Positions 37,405 to 49,200 of a DNA stretch of 64,000 nucleotides are shown here, piece by piece (the stretch's first letter is position 1; every line of letters starts with the position of its first letter). Both the position numbers and the translations under genes were made by a program. The stretch spans positions 1,181,865 through 1,245,864 of the forward strand of contig NW_017803965.1 of assembly GCF_001625305.1 (NCBI RefSeq), written 5' to 3'. Source of the stretch: Branchiostoma belcheri (taxonomy: Eukaryota > Chordata > Leptocardii > Amphioxiformes > Branchiostomatidae). The notes under the pieces were generated by a model. It did no database searches, was not told the DNA's origin, and saw nothing but the letters and a program-made list of their open reading frames with translations.

Positions 37405-39809
37405 GAAATTAAGTCTGGTCGTAAATGTTTTGAAATATTTAGCGACATTCAGCCTATAGGTTGAAGGGATAAGAAATGTGCAATTCTATCAGGGAGGGAT
37501 CGATAAATTTTGGGGGGTTGTTTTCAGGTCACGTCGACGCTTGGGTTATTAATTTGAGCTGTTCGCGTTTTGCCGTGATGAGGAAGTTTTGTCGTCCAAT
37601 TTTCTGGGGCGCGAAATGCGTACTGATCTTTTTTCATGTCCTCTTCGGAAAATCAAATCCTCGGCCCATGTAGTCGTACTGTCTCTGCAATCACGTAGCA
37701 GGTAATTCGGCCGATAAAAGAGAGGACCGAGTCAGCATATAAATTGTCTGCAGTGAGACGATCACTTGGAGTACAGCCAGCTTTTTTTTAGAGTAAAGCT
37801 ATCGTCCGATTCGGATCCAACAGATGAGAGTGTACGAAAGGGTTTTTTTTTGTTGCTTCTAACAGCAGAAATATATGCATGTACATATATAAACTATGTA
37901 ACAAGATGTTGACTCAAGTTTCTTAGAAGTTACCTCTTTGGAGAGAAGAAAATGCAACGGATGTGTTTATAGATAAACATTGGTCCTTGCTGAATGAAGT
38001 TGCATATGCAGTGTACAAAATGCCATTTCTTGCAGCAGAAATAGTACATACACCAACTATGTAACAAGATGTTGACCCTAGTTTCTTAGAAGTAACATCT
38101 TCGGAGAGAGGAAAATACAACGGTTATGTATATAGATAAAAATTTGCTGAATGAACTTGCATATTCAGTGTACGAAATGCCATTTCTTGCTTCTTACAAC
38201 AGAAATAGCACATGTTTATACACATACACCAACAATGTAACAAGATGTTGGACCTAGTTTCTTAGAAGTAACATCTTCGAAGAGAAGAAAATACAACGGT
38301 TTTGTGTATAGATAAAAATTTGCTGAATGAAGTTGCATATTCAGTGTACGAAATGCCATTTCTTGCTTCTTGCAGCAGAAATAGCACATGTTTATGCATA
38401 TACATCAACTATGTAACAAGATGTTGGCCCTAGTTTCTTAAAAGTTACCTCTTTGGAGAGAAGAAAATACAACGGTTATGTGTATAGATAAACATTTGCT
38501 GAATGAAGTTGCATATTCAGTGTACAAAAATGCCATTTCTTACAGCAGAAATAGTACATGTTCATGCACATACACCAACTATGTAATAAGATGTTGGCTC
38601 TAGTTTCTTAGAAGTAACATCTTCGAAGGGAAGAAAATACAACGGTTATGTGTATAGATAAAAATTTGTTGAATGAACTTGCATATTCAGTGTACGAAAT
38701 GCCATTTCTTGCTTCTTGCAGCAGAAATAGCACATGTTTATGCACATACATCAACTATGTAACAAGATGTTGGCCCTAGTTTCTTTAAAGTTACATCTTT
38801 GGAGAGAAAAATGCAACCGGATGTGTCCAACAGAAAAGAGCGTACGGATTTTTTTCTTGCTTCTTACAGCATAAATAGCACACATTTATGCACATACACC
38901 AAGTATGAAACAAGATGTTGACCCTAGTTTCTTTCAAGTTACGAAAAATCTTTGGAGAGAAAAATACAACGGATGAATGTTTGTCCTTGCGGAATGAACT
39001 TGTTTTTTTTTTTCATTTTTTTTATTCACACGTTTTTTTGATACATGTACCGCGCTAGCTGTAGATATGCAAAAAAAAAACATCCCAGAAAGGGGTAGAG
39101 GGGTCATGCCCGTGTGGTTATAGACTTTGTTTAGTGCCTCCTCTCTAAATCCGTAAATGGGATTTATCCCAAGGAGATTGCCACATCTGACACGATGCAC
39201 TCGGAACTTAATCTACAAGAATGTACATAGGCTTATGCGAAACAAATGGTGTGCAAAAATATATGGACATTTTCACGAGAAGAGTCAAGAGAGCAGCTGA
39301 TGCATTTTCATGATGGGTTGCCAAGAAGATTCGCTTTCTCTTTCTCTCTGTCCTGTATGTTGCATATCTGTATCTGTATCTGTATAGCCGGTATAACCAC
39401 CCTTTGACGTAACACACCAGCTTCACAGGCACGCGGCGCGGCGGCAGCTGGCTACAGTACACCAAACGACTTGTTACACCTAAACCTTGAACATCTAACT
39501 GTAAACATTGTGTAAAGCTATCTAATGATAATCCCCCTACTGTACTTGGTGACAGCGAGTTCTACTCAGCAATAGTTCTAGGAAAGAAGAAATTCTTAAA
39601 CACCTCAATCCTTGGTTGATAACTCTGGTACTTGAAGGCATGACTATTTCTTGTTCTTTTCTGGGCTGGTATTAGGTACTTAGTAGTTGGTACGTCCATC
39701 AGTTTATTAGTCATTTTGTACATCATGCATAGTCTGGACATTTTTCGTCTGTCTTCCAGTGACACCCACTGTAGGTTTCTTTTCATTTCGGTGACACTAG
39801 CACTAGTAT
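37405..39809. repeat. Locus copy 2 (right side of assembly gap), matches 35291-37384
   Basis: Starts with GAAATTAAG, homologous to 35291, immediately after the Ns. It ends at GCACTAGTAT (39809), the very point where copy 1 hits the gap, and then runs into unique sequence. It lacks the ~370-bp segment of copy 1 but has four more minisatellite units. This is the pattern of two allelic contigs placed in tandem. Confidence 0.93.
37880..38960. repeat. Minisatellite of ~150-176-bp units, seven copies
   Basis: The landmark ACAAGATGTTG recurs at about 37901, 38063, 38240, 38416, 38586, 38762 and 38910. Units share GCAGAAATAGCACA, CACCAACTATGTAA, TAGTTTCTTAGAAGT, CTTTGGAGAGAAGAAAATAC and CATATTCAGTGTACGAAATG. 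The left-hand locus copy has only three such units. Confidence 0.9.
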
Positions 39810-39835
39810 CTGTTGGTTGAAATCTCCCATGGATT
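39485..39835 (-). mobile_element. Non-LTR retrotransposon 3' end (CR1/L2-like), copy 2, 5'-truncated and dead
   Basis: On the minus strand the frame reads FQPTDTSASVTEMKRNLQW, SLEDRRKMSRLCMMYKM, YLIPAQKRTRNSHAFK, FFFPRTIAE, stop, NSLSPSTVGGLSLDSF. This order (SVT-M-L-W--LE-RR, YK, RTR-H, FFPRTI, NSLP-like, SLD-F) is the known C-terminal region of CR1/L2/jockey-type reverse transcriptases. A stop replaces the usual Trp after FFPRTI. The frame closes upstream near 39840, so only the last ~120 residues remain. Sequence to about 39208 is probably the element's 3' tail. Host regulation is not evident. Confidence 0.85.
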
Positions 39836-40712
39836 ACACCAATGGGGAGACGTTAATTAGTTTCATGGCAAATTGTTGCTAAGCCAATAACTAGTCGAGA
39901 CTTAAAGACCCTCTCGACTCGTTTTAAAAGCTCTTCTAACTAACCCTCATCGCTCTGGCTGATGATAAGACTTTGAGCGACAATAAAGAAGGTACTAGTA
40001 ATCACAAGAACATCCCAGTGGAGAATTATGAATGAATGACTACCTTTATTGCACATTTTTGCCACACTTGGCTAAGTACAGGTCAGGTACAGAGCAGATA
40101 CAGGTATCAGGTACAAAAACAAACTATTGTTACATAGACTTTTCCTCGCTTTTCAGTTATTGTAGAAATAAAATATATGATGATATTTCAGTAGTCTTAG
40201 AATATCATTTGTATTGGAAAATGGGGCTGCTGGTAATCAAAATAATTCATAATAGTCAAATATAATATTAATTCAAAATGTAAGGTGCAAGAACTTTTTT
40301 TTTGCAAGAAAACTTTATTCGCTATCCACCCCAATTCTATAACACATTCGAGTATGGGTAAAACAGTAATTATAATTGTTCCAATCACCGATGAAAGCCA
40401 AGAAATGGCAAGATTGTATTACATAAATGTATTGAAAATTAATAATCGTACTTGGTTTTCCGTAAAGAAAATCTGATTATATAATTATATACATTCACCG
40501 ATTTCCCACGAGGAACTTTAACCTAGTAATAGTGAAGGAAATTTTGTTATAAAATACGAAATCCAAATTATAGTCAGTCGAATACCCACACTTTATGTCT
40601 TCTGTGATTTGATTAGGATTTTTAAACGTGGAATATGTCCGACCAAGTTTTTTTAATGAATATTCTTGAATATATCGAGTATCGAAACACTTGGTTTTGC
40701 AAACCCACTTAC

Positions 40713-40824
40713 CGTATACATAGATCCGGTATTTGCTTGAAGCCATCGCCGAACCTTGCTCTTCTTCGTTGTCGATGTTCCTCATACTCAAGCCCACTGA
40801 TAAAGTTACTATAGCTTGGCAGCC
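40713..40824 (-). other. Weak candidate exon ending in a consensus splice donor
   Basis: On the minus strand an open frame containing SMRNIDNEEEQGSAMASSK then YRIYVYG stops at a perfect donor TACG|GTAAGT (40712/40713). An ATG starts it at 40785 (SMRN) or 40743 (MASSK), with an acceptor-like TTTACAG near 40845. No homology recognised. It could be an exon of an unannotated transcript, or chance. Confidence 0.2.
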
Positions 40825-42158
40825 TTGGCGTAAGGTTTACAAGCCTGTAAATAGTTTTGGGTGCTGGGTATTGTACTCCTGAAGCGAACTAAATGTGCTA
40901 AATATCTGTCCCACTAAAAACGCCAACGGTGTGCTCGAATTTCGTTACCACCACAAATTTTCCCAGTCAAGGAAAACACGTATAATAAAAGGCACTTTTA
41001 GACATATTCTGTTTAAATTCCGAACGTAAAAACGACTTCTAAGACAAGTACATGTGTATAGTACTGCCGATAGTTTTGCTGTGGACACAATACTCACAGA
41101 ATAAGTGTCGAATTTGTAAAATGGAGTGCACATTATCATAAAGTTACGAGTTGACCTTTCACCTAGTCAGGCATTATACGTGAGACAAAAACCTACCACT
41201 GCAACAGAAAGTGTCTAGACGGAAAACCAAAGTTTTTCCCACCTTAAGTGTTAAAATTAACCCAGTTAATAGGACATTCAAGCCTTGTTCCATTTGAATA
41301 CAATCTTTGAAGTACGTATAAGTTACAAATGTTCACTAGAATTGGCGAGATAACATGATTTCATCGAAAATCGTTGATATGCTTGGATTTTAAGTTGGTC
41401 GATGTATCTGTATCCTGCGTTTTGGCCGACATTGAGTTGTTGTGCTGTGGAAGAAAAAAATAGTATTAAAAAGGAGTTAAAAATTCATATTCCTAAAAAA
41501 ATGTAAGTCGCAAAAACTAAATACACTAAATAGTTCCTGCCTTCTTTCTTTTACGGTTATAGTTATATCGGAACGAAATATTTTTCATGAAAAAACACAC
41601 ACAGCGGTAACATTTGCCTAATTCGTTTTCACTCAATTTTGTTTGAGAAATTAGGAAAATGTTCAGTTTATTCCGAGTCATTGTACGAGAAAACAATAGT
41701 TGCTAGCAATTGTAAAGGTTTATTTTTTTTCTGTCTGCTTTTTTATGCATACAAAAATGATTTGTTGTAACTCAAACGGTATAAATAAGTCCTGTGGGCG
41801 AAACGATGTGAATGGAGAGATACAGATTTTGACATTTTTACACGTGTATATCTACATCTGTATCTCTCTATCTCTGCAATGAAATTCAAACACTAACTCA
41901 GATACATATGTTTGGTGATGTTTATGCTGTAGTAAAACAAAGATTAGATTTCCATTTTCGTGATGCTATTCACTGAATCCAGGTCCTAATATCACAAGAC
42001 AAACGTAGGAAAGCAAGGCGTTTCAAAAATGTTTCAATCTCAAAATGTTTGTACTAAAAGATCACAAACACAAGAAGGTATAAACATATTGTGATCGCAC
42101 AAAAATATACTAAATATATCTATGGATACTTTTCATAAATGAACACATATATGGATAC

Positions 42159-42189
42159 ACACATACATACATACATACATACATACATA
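42159..42189. repeat. (CATA)n microsatellite
   Basis: About seven to eight uninterrupted CATA units between ACACAC and ATGG. Confidence 0.95.
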
Positions 42190-42635
42190 TGGATTCTTGC
42201 GTTAGTTTTTATGTGTGGCCTTTTTTTAGTTAACGGTATTTTCTACATATATGATGTTTTGAATATGAAGTAGTGCCTTTTGAGAAAGAAAGGGCATCAT
42301 ACTATACATACCAGACAACATTACTAAAAAAAGTACGTCAATATATTCTGTGTACGAATAGAATACTGTGTACTCGTAGGCTTTTTTAAAGTTGACAGAA
42401 AGTGTATTTTGAATGAATGACTTCGTGTTTACTGTAAGCATTGAAAGTAACACACAGTCTACCCGTTGTTGATTATTAATGTTAAAGAACGAATCATATA
42501 CATGTATTTCAACTTTGACCGATGTAGGGCGTTCGCCAAGGCATTCTAATAGTTGTATGTTTGCATCAAAACAAGCCAACGAAGGCACGAAGAAACGTAA
42601 CTAGACACGAATGTCGAGGAAGAAAGGGCATTTTC

Positions 42636-42646
42636 AAGATGGCGGC
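42636..42646 (+). promoter_or_regulatory. YY1 motif overlapping a candidate start codon
   Basis: AAGATGGCGGC is an exact match to the long YY1 consensus. In vertebrates this motif typically sits at TSS-proximal positions and overlaps translation starts. Confidence 0.4.
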
Positions 42647-42778
42647 AGCAGAGCTCGAAACACTCGCGGAAAATGCACACGCACGCTTGGAGAAATCAGA
42701 AATACCAACACCTTCTGTTGTCCTAAAATATGTCAGTATTTTATTTGGACGTTTTGGTCAAAATGTGTTTATGTGAAA
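42641..42778 (+). other. Weak candidate first coding exon of a non-Hox gene
   Basis: Reading from the ATG inside the YY1 motif gives MAAAELETLAENAHARLEK, then SEIPTPSVVLKY. The composition is protein-like and the codons are GC-richer than the surroundings. The Kozak context (A at -3, G at +4) is excellent. The frame stops after about 44 codons at 42774-42776; a possible donor lies at AAATAT|GTCAGT. No downstream exon was found on the plus strand, so this may be a lone or dead promoter-exon. No family recognised. Confidence 0.25.
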
Positions 42779-43191
42779 AATCACAGTTAAATTGGTGAAG
42801 CTCGCTTACTTTAGCAATTTTGATATCAAAAACGAATGCATATTGTTAGTACAGCAATATGCAATACAATGATCTTCATTTTCATTCTTGTGACCTGGCT
42901 TTTCTATGGAAACTTGTAACTAAAGATTTACAATTTACAGAACTTCAGGCAAAGACAATCAAAGGATTTAAACAGTTTTATTTGCTCCTATTTTCATGGG
43001 TCATTGCCAAAAAATATTTGCATAAACAAGTTGGCTACGATCATATATTGTGAGAAATATTGCAAAACAACACATGAGTTTTAGATTCAATGTACCCACC
43101 TAAATACTAAAATATGAAACTTAGAATCAGTACAAAAATCATATGAATAAGGGGCCACGAATATCTGGACTGTGAATACGTGCACCAAGCG

Positions 43192-43435
43192 AGCAATAGC
43201 TGTTCTTTTTCTAGCCTTTTTTGCCTGAGTTCTTGGAAGCCCCACATATGATGGAATCAAACATAACATGCTCACGTAACGTTCTAAAAGATTTGCTGAT
43301 TCAATATTAATTTCAGCAATAGCTGTTTTTTCACATAGTACAAGAGTAACGACTTTTCCGGTCTGAGTTCTTGGAAGCCCCACACACATAATAGAATTAA
43401 ACATAACGTACTCACATTACGTCCTAAAGATTTGC
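43192..43435. repeat. Two tandem copies of a ~122-bp unit
   Basis: AGCAATAGCTGTT ... TGAGTTCTTGGAAGCCCCACA ... AAACATAAC ... TTTGCTGATTCAATATTAATTTC occurs twice, starting at about 43193 and 43316. Identity is high by eye, with several substitutions. Confidence 0.85.
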
Positions 43436-44585
43436 TGATTCAATATTAATTTCTTGAGTCAGTTAGCTGAGGTATTGGCAGATAGATAGACAGATTGGTT
43501 CCCTATTCATTATTCATTTTGTTTGATGACTTCTCATTGATTACATACCTTAAACTCATCGCGAGGGCAGTTCCAACTGGAGATTCATTAAAGCAGGATT
43601 CTGATTGACGACGTACAACATCCAAGAAGTAAGACACGCGCGTTTAAGTGCTGATTTTCAATGCTTAAGTACCTTAAGGATTTTGTAACATGTTTGTGGT
43701 TCTATAAAACTAGTCCACATAAACCGGCTTTAACCGATGTACTTAATTGTGACACCACCGTTTTATGGGGACCTGTACATGTACAACGTTAGATAAAGGT
43801 TAACTCTCTACCACCGAAACACTGCTTGTATATTCTACAATAAAACTAGTGAAGAAACGTTATCACACACAGGGAAACATCTTTACATGAACGCCAATCA
43901 AAGTTGAGCATACTGTATAGGTTTCAATTAAATTAAGAATGAGGGTCGGGGTCAACTCAATGAAAAACGGTTTCTACTCGATTAATTATATGTTGAAATT
44001 ATATCTGAGAAAAAAATTCGTATCATATTTATAATAGGGTAAGCTGATTTTACAAAATGAATTATTGTATCATTACATATGTATTTTCTAGAACCAAAGT
44101 TATTGTAGGCTTGATACTATTTGATGATGTATTTAGTAAAAAAGATGTGTAAAGCAAACTTCATTATACATCATGCAAATTTCATGTCCAGTCATAAATA
44201 TAAAATCGTTTAATGAATAAGACGATTAAAGTCTTATGAAAAGTATTCGAGATTTTCTTGTCTTTAAGTATTCAATGCCGACTTTGCATAAACAACATGT
44301 GCTTTGACATACTTAATTTTTTTTTCCAACGTTTAATTCTAGTGGGGGAGGGGACATTTTTTTTCAGTTTTACTAGACGACCTAGTAGCATTTTTGTAAA
44401 CATATTCATGCCCTTCAATGTGTTCGTTTAATTATGAAACACGTGAACTTATAAAACCGGAGCCTTTGACAAGTTTAAGGGCAAGGGGTCACCCCAAGAG
44501 TTCTTGGCAGCCTTTAGCCGTCCATCCACGGCTCGAAGCTATCAAAGGCATTACATAAAACGTGGCAGTGAGCCCTCAATTCATC

Positions 44586-46224
44586 ATGGCGAAGGGTGAG
44601 GCAAGAATTATTATCGACATGTCCACATTAATTCTGGATGCGCTTTTGCCCTTCGGTAAAATGTAGCTTACCGCACTCCAAGAAACGCACACTATTGGGG
44701 ACGTAAAAGCCACCATGTTTGGGACGAATGTCGATATTTTCGAGGAAGGTGTATTAAGGTATAATCCTATGCCGACCAATATGCAGTATACCGCTATTTA
44801 GACCTGCAGTACACTTAACGGCTATTTTGGCCTTTCGGGCCTTACAAAAGGAATCTGCACATTTATCACCTTTCCAACGCAGTGCCCAGATGGAATCGAT
44901 TGTAGAGCTCCTCTCCCCGCATTTTGACTCCTTGATCCGAGGCGTTGTTAAAGTTGTCAGAGATGTATGGACGCAGGCCTCTTCACCAAATCCCGCCGGC
45001 TTCATTGAGGCGGCTATAAATGCAAGGCAAAAGTGCACTAGAAGGTTGCAATACATACAAAATCACCCCACAGTCGACTCGGCTATAGGCCAGGCCGCAA
45101 GATTGAGGTGAGGGAAGTCAGATCCCGAGGTGAAAAGGCGAACCTTAGCGTGTGATGTGGATCCATAATGCAAAAGAAAATGAGTTCATAAGATGATGCC
45201 TTTTTTTACAGGAAAGTCGCTACCTCCATACATTAAGACTTTTTACAGCAATGTGCAGGATAGTGATAAACTTTTCCTTGTGGCAAAAAGGGCATATTTT
45301 AACCACGGCCTTATAGTGCTTTCTAAAAAAAAGTCTTCAGGCAGACGACAAGATTTAGAAGGTTTTCAGCAACAGTTGGTAGCTTGTACAACAACGTGTG
45401 ATGCATCTGGGGTTCAAATTCGTGCCTGTAACTTTTTTTTCTTTGTGGTACCAATGGACAACAAAAGTTTTTTGGGCGCAAAGAATTCTGATCAGGCTCA
45501 AGGGAGTACTGAAACCTGATGTCTTTGGGCATCTCTGACCCTCCCAATCCGAGTTGGGATTATCAAATCTGTGCCTAATATTTCAGGAGACGTCCTGACG
45601 ACCGACAGTTTCCCTTTGCGGCACTTTTCACGTTACCCTTCTCTGCACCCCACGACACCATTTTTTCACAAACATCAAATTAGTTCACCGTCAGTGTACG
45701 TAGTACGAGCGAACTGGGACAGTTTAACGCCTTCACCCCAAACTCTTTTTCCAAAACTTTACAAAATTGAAAAAAAAATGTTATATCAAACAATTGATAC
45801 TAACCGGGGCGCAGGCAATTTGTAAATATAAAAGTATGGAACTTAAGAAAATGCTATAATATTGTTTGCAAAAGTACGTTTAAGAATTCTAGTGTAAGAA
45901 TACAATAATTAGTTATCAAATGTTATGTGTTTTATGGAATGTAATTTTTCATTCGTGAATAAAGACCATGTCGAGGGACCAAAAACATCTTTTCCAACTC
46001 GACGTAATGTCTTTATAACTCCAGGGTTCGTCTTTATTAATGATACAGCTAAAAGTGTAATGACATATCATTTTACAACTAATTTCAGATCTATGGTGAT
46101 CAACTTTAATAAGAAATATAACAAAAACACTGAAGGTTTGCGTCGAAAAAAAAAGTGTTTTTTTACGTTTTTTTCAGTAGATGTTCTCACAAATAAAAAA
46201 CAACTTCGTGCTGAAAATTTTTAA
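44586..46224 (+). pseudogene. Decayed coding region of unknown origin
   Basis: From the ATG at 44586 one frame reads MAKGEARIIIDMSTLILDA, is broken by TAG at 44664-44666, stays open to 44800, and appears to shift by one base. From about 44800 to 46224 a second single frame is open except for stops at 45109-45111, around 45165, 45180, 45517-45519, 45823-45825 and several near 45850-45900. This gives pieces of about 100, 108, 100 and 99 codons in the same frame. Such a chain in AT-rich DNA is unlikely by chance and the peptides look protein-like (for example AGFIEAAINARQKCTRRLQ). The 44480-45120 part is GC-richer than its flanks. I recognise no domain. A dead transposon or an old viral insertion are possibilities; a dead host gene is another. 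Limits are approximate. Confidence 0.45.
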
Positions 46225-46229
46225 TATCT

Positions 46230-49200
46230 GAATATCTGATAAACAACGAGCCTAACAACTATCACCCTGCCCTTTATGTGAACTCAGTCGGCTGAAGACA
46301 TATAAAGTTCAAGAGGATATTAGATCATAACTCAGATTTGACAGGCTCTATATATGATAGATGATAACTTCATCATGATTGCATTCTCACAAGTAACTAC
46401 CTGATGATGTAAGGAGAAATAACACTCTATATATACTATCATGAAAGTTCATCTGTAACACTCTATAACTTATTAAAAGTCTACAAAATTTCCGCAGGTT
46501 TTAAAAAGGTTTACAAGTTGTATTCTTCAAGAAGCTGTTTGTTCATGTATAGCCAATCAGGTTTATTGTCTATTAGCGCATAGCCAATGTATTGGATCAG
46601 ATCCCTTTTTCAAAAAGCCATACAAATCTTATTTGCAAGCGTGTACAATTCACTCCCAACATGATGAATTGATTTCCCAAAAGAAATTGATTATAAGTTG
46701 AGAAAAAAGGGGAGACTGTCAGTATCTTCATTGTCCCCTACTGAGTAGCAAAAGACAAGTTCAATACTTTCCAGTGTTCTCCAAAACAGACAGGGAGCCA
46801 GTGATATTTGAAGCTACACAACCCAAAGGTCAAGATCTGCACCGTTCCATTCAGAACTTGTATATTGACTCTTTTCTACGGCAAGATTTAAAGACCAAAG
46901 ATTTATGAATGTTCTGGTTTGCATGGTCTGGACTATGTTTGAACAAACGAAAGAGAAGAGTGGAATGATGGTTTACCAAATACAATATCATACAGCCATG
47001 AAATCCAGATCTTATCTTGATCAACATAATCCCAACATCAAAGGCATGGCCTGTACGCAGGTGTTAGTTCTAAGAGCAGTGAGTATACGCAGCTGTCATC
47101 TGTGTCTCTTCAATACACATTAAACAAAAGGCAGGTGCATTATGTTGGTCTTGTCTTGATTGTACTTCGGTTGTTTGTCCGAAGCTGACATATTATTTGT
47201 AGTCTGTGATTCTTCCGGAATCCCGTATCATAAATACCGTGGAGCTGTCACACATCCTTCAGGAGAAACGGTTCTCCAAACTAAACAAGCTAGCGTGCTG
47301 CCGACATGTCACCTGGACCGACACCAACCTATCATTCCCCGCCGGTCAAGGGGAAAATGGAGCCTTGATTATCTTTTGTGGCTAGGATTAAATCAAACGG
47401 ACTAGGCTGACCCCGTGCTACATTCTTGCACGTAGTTATCTATAGATCATTTACCCAAAGGTCGAGCAAAAGGATGCCGGCATCACCTCTGCACCGCATG
47501 TGTTCTTCATCAACATTTGACTGACAACCGAGAAAGCCGTGTCAGAGTATCATACATACGCATTTCCACAAGAGTGTAAGGAAGTGAAGTTTTTGTCTTG
47601 AAGTATATTTACGCATTGTTTTCTAACTATCTAATAAAACATATCTACCATGTACAAAATAATTCGAAGACCAAAATAGAGCAAAGGGTGTACTAGGCTT
47701 GTTTGCTATTGTACGAAATGATGCTAATTGAATGTTTTGACGTTTTAATCATCTAAAGCTTACAATTACCAAGTTGAAGACTTAACGGTGCATTTACGCA
47801 CTTTGTATGAGGTGAAAGTTGTTTACAACGGATATTTTATCGTCACAAGAGATAATCATAACGAAAAAATTATTCCACTGAAATTTATTTCATCCAAGCA
47901 CTCTGATACGTTTATATCGCCTGCACTTATGATATTCAAACCAACACGATATGGATGATTGATCTTACCTCAAAGTTTTTGCAGATCTTTTTGGCATATT
48001 TTTGTTTAACATTTCGTTCGGTGTGTGGTGTATGGGTTCACGCTACAACCCGCTTTATACTGAGTTTCTACCAATCATATGTTCTGAAGAAATAAAAGAG
48101 TTTGACAGCTTTCGTGTCAGGTGTTGTGAAAATGCGTCAAAGTGAGTGATTGACATGGTGACACTTGCAACAGTTGCACACATGAAAACTAGCACTAATC
48201 TCGTTAAAAATACAACGTTGGGAGGTGACAAACTATCACTGAATAATGTAGGTTTGTATAACGACGTGTTATACAAAACACACAGTAATGTAGGTTTTGT
48301 ACTACACGACGTTGCTTGCATTGGCATATCAAAGAATATTGTTTTTACGAATGGTTGGAAGAGACAATCAGAATAACGTAATAACGTACAAAAATGGAGA
48401 AACCATTTTTGAATACCATACTTGAATAACGAAGATAAAAAGTACGTTTTCGTTGTCCTTTCAGAAATAAATATCTCAGGAATGGGTGCTGTAGTAATTT
48501 TATGTATGTATGCGATTAAACATTGTTTATAAATGTATCCTACGATAAACATGATGTTTACACACCTATTCATTTACAGAGATTCATTATATGTGGATAA
48601 TTTCAAAGCCTAGGAGAATTTTGGTTTCCATGAGTTACTGAGCCAGTTTCAAAAGACGCTGCAGACAGTATGCATGGAAGCGACACAGTCGTTTAAAGGG
48701 AGCTACATATTTCAGCGTTAAAACTTCTCCCTTTTGGATACCCGCAAAAACTTATAAAATATTTATTTGTAATCTGTAGCATTCAAAGTAAAACATTGCA
48801 AGAGTCTGTTCCGTTTGAAATCACGAGAAAACATGGAAACTCGAGCACCACCAAACACACAAGTTTATGGATATAGAGATGAAGATTCTTACGTATGTAC
48901 CAATTTCATCGAAGTTAAATATTTTTTTTACTCAAGAAACAAGTATGTATTTTTGAAAAGGTATTTTTTGTCCAAGTAGAGCGCAGTACAGGAATATTTC
49001 ATAGTTTAAACTAGACATGAACAGGTTTTATTCGGTAAATGAACAAATATCCTTTCTACTGATTGTTCTTCTTGCCAGGCACTATCATGCTTTTTCTTGT
49101 TTTGTTACGAACATCTATTCACCACATACTTCTTGAATCTACACTTTCTTTGCAGGTAAAGTTGTATATGGAAAAGAAATGAACTAAATGTAGGGCTATT

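Larger units (their letters stand above)
39836..44400. other. Intergenic DNA, no gene recognised with confidence
   Basis: AT-rich. Holds two weak exon candidates (40713-40824 minus and 42641-42740 plus, listed separately), a (CATA)n microsatellite, and a two-copy ~122-bp tandem duplication. ORFs at 40285-40476, 42226-42588 and 42859-43053 match nothing I know. Confidence 0.65.

Noticed and set aside
35365-37673. Two identical 65-codon ORFs (35365-35562 and 37476-37673)
   Set aside because: They are the same locus on two haplotype contigs; identity is not evidence of coding constraint and the peptide matches nothing known.
36788-39465. Minus-strand ORFs of 83-85 codons with a YRYRY run
   Set aside because: They lie in the likely 3' tail of the non-LTR element; the YRYRY run comes from a short CTGTAT microsatellite.
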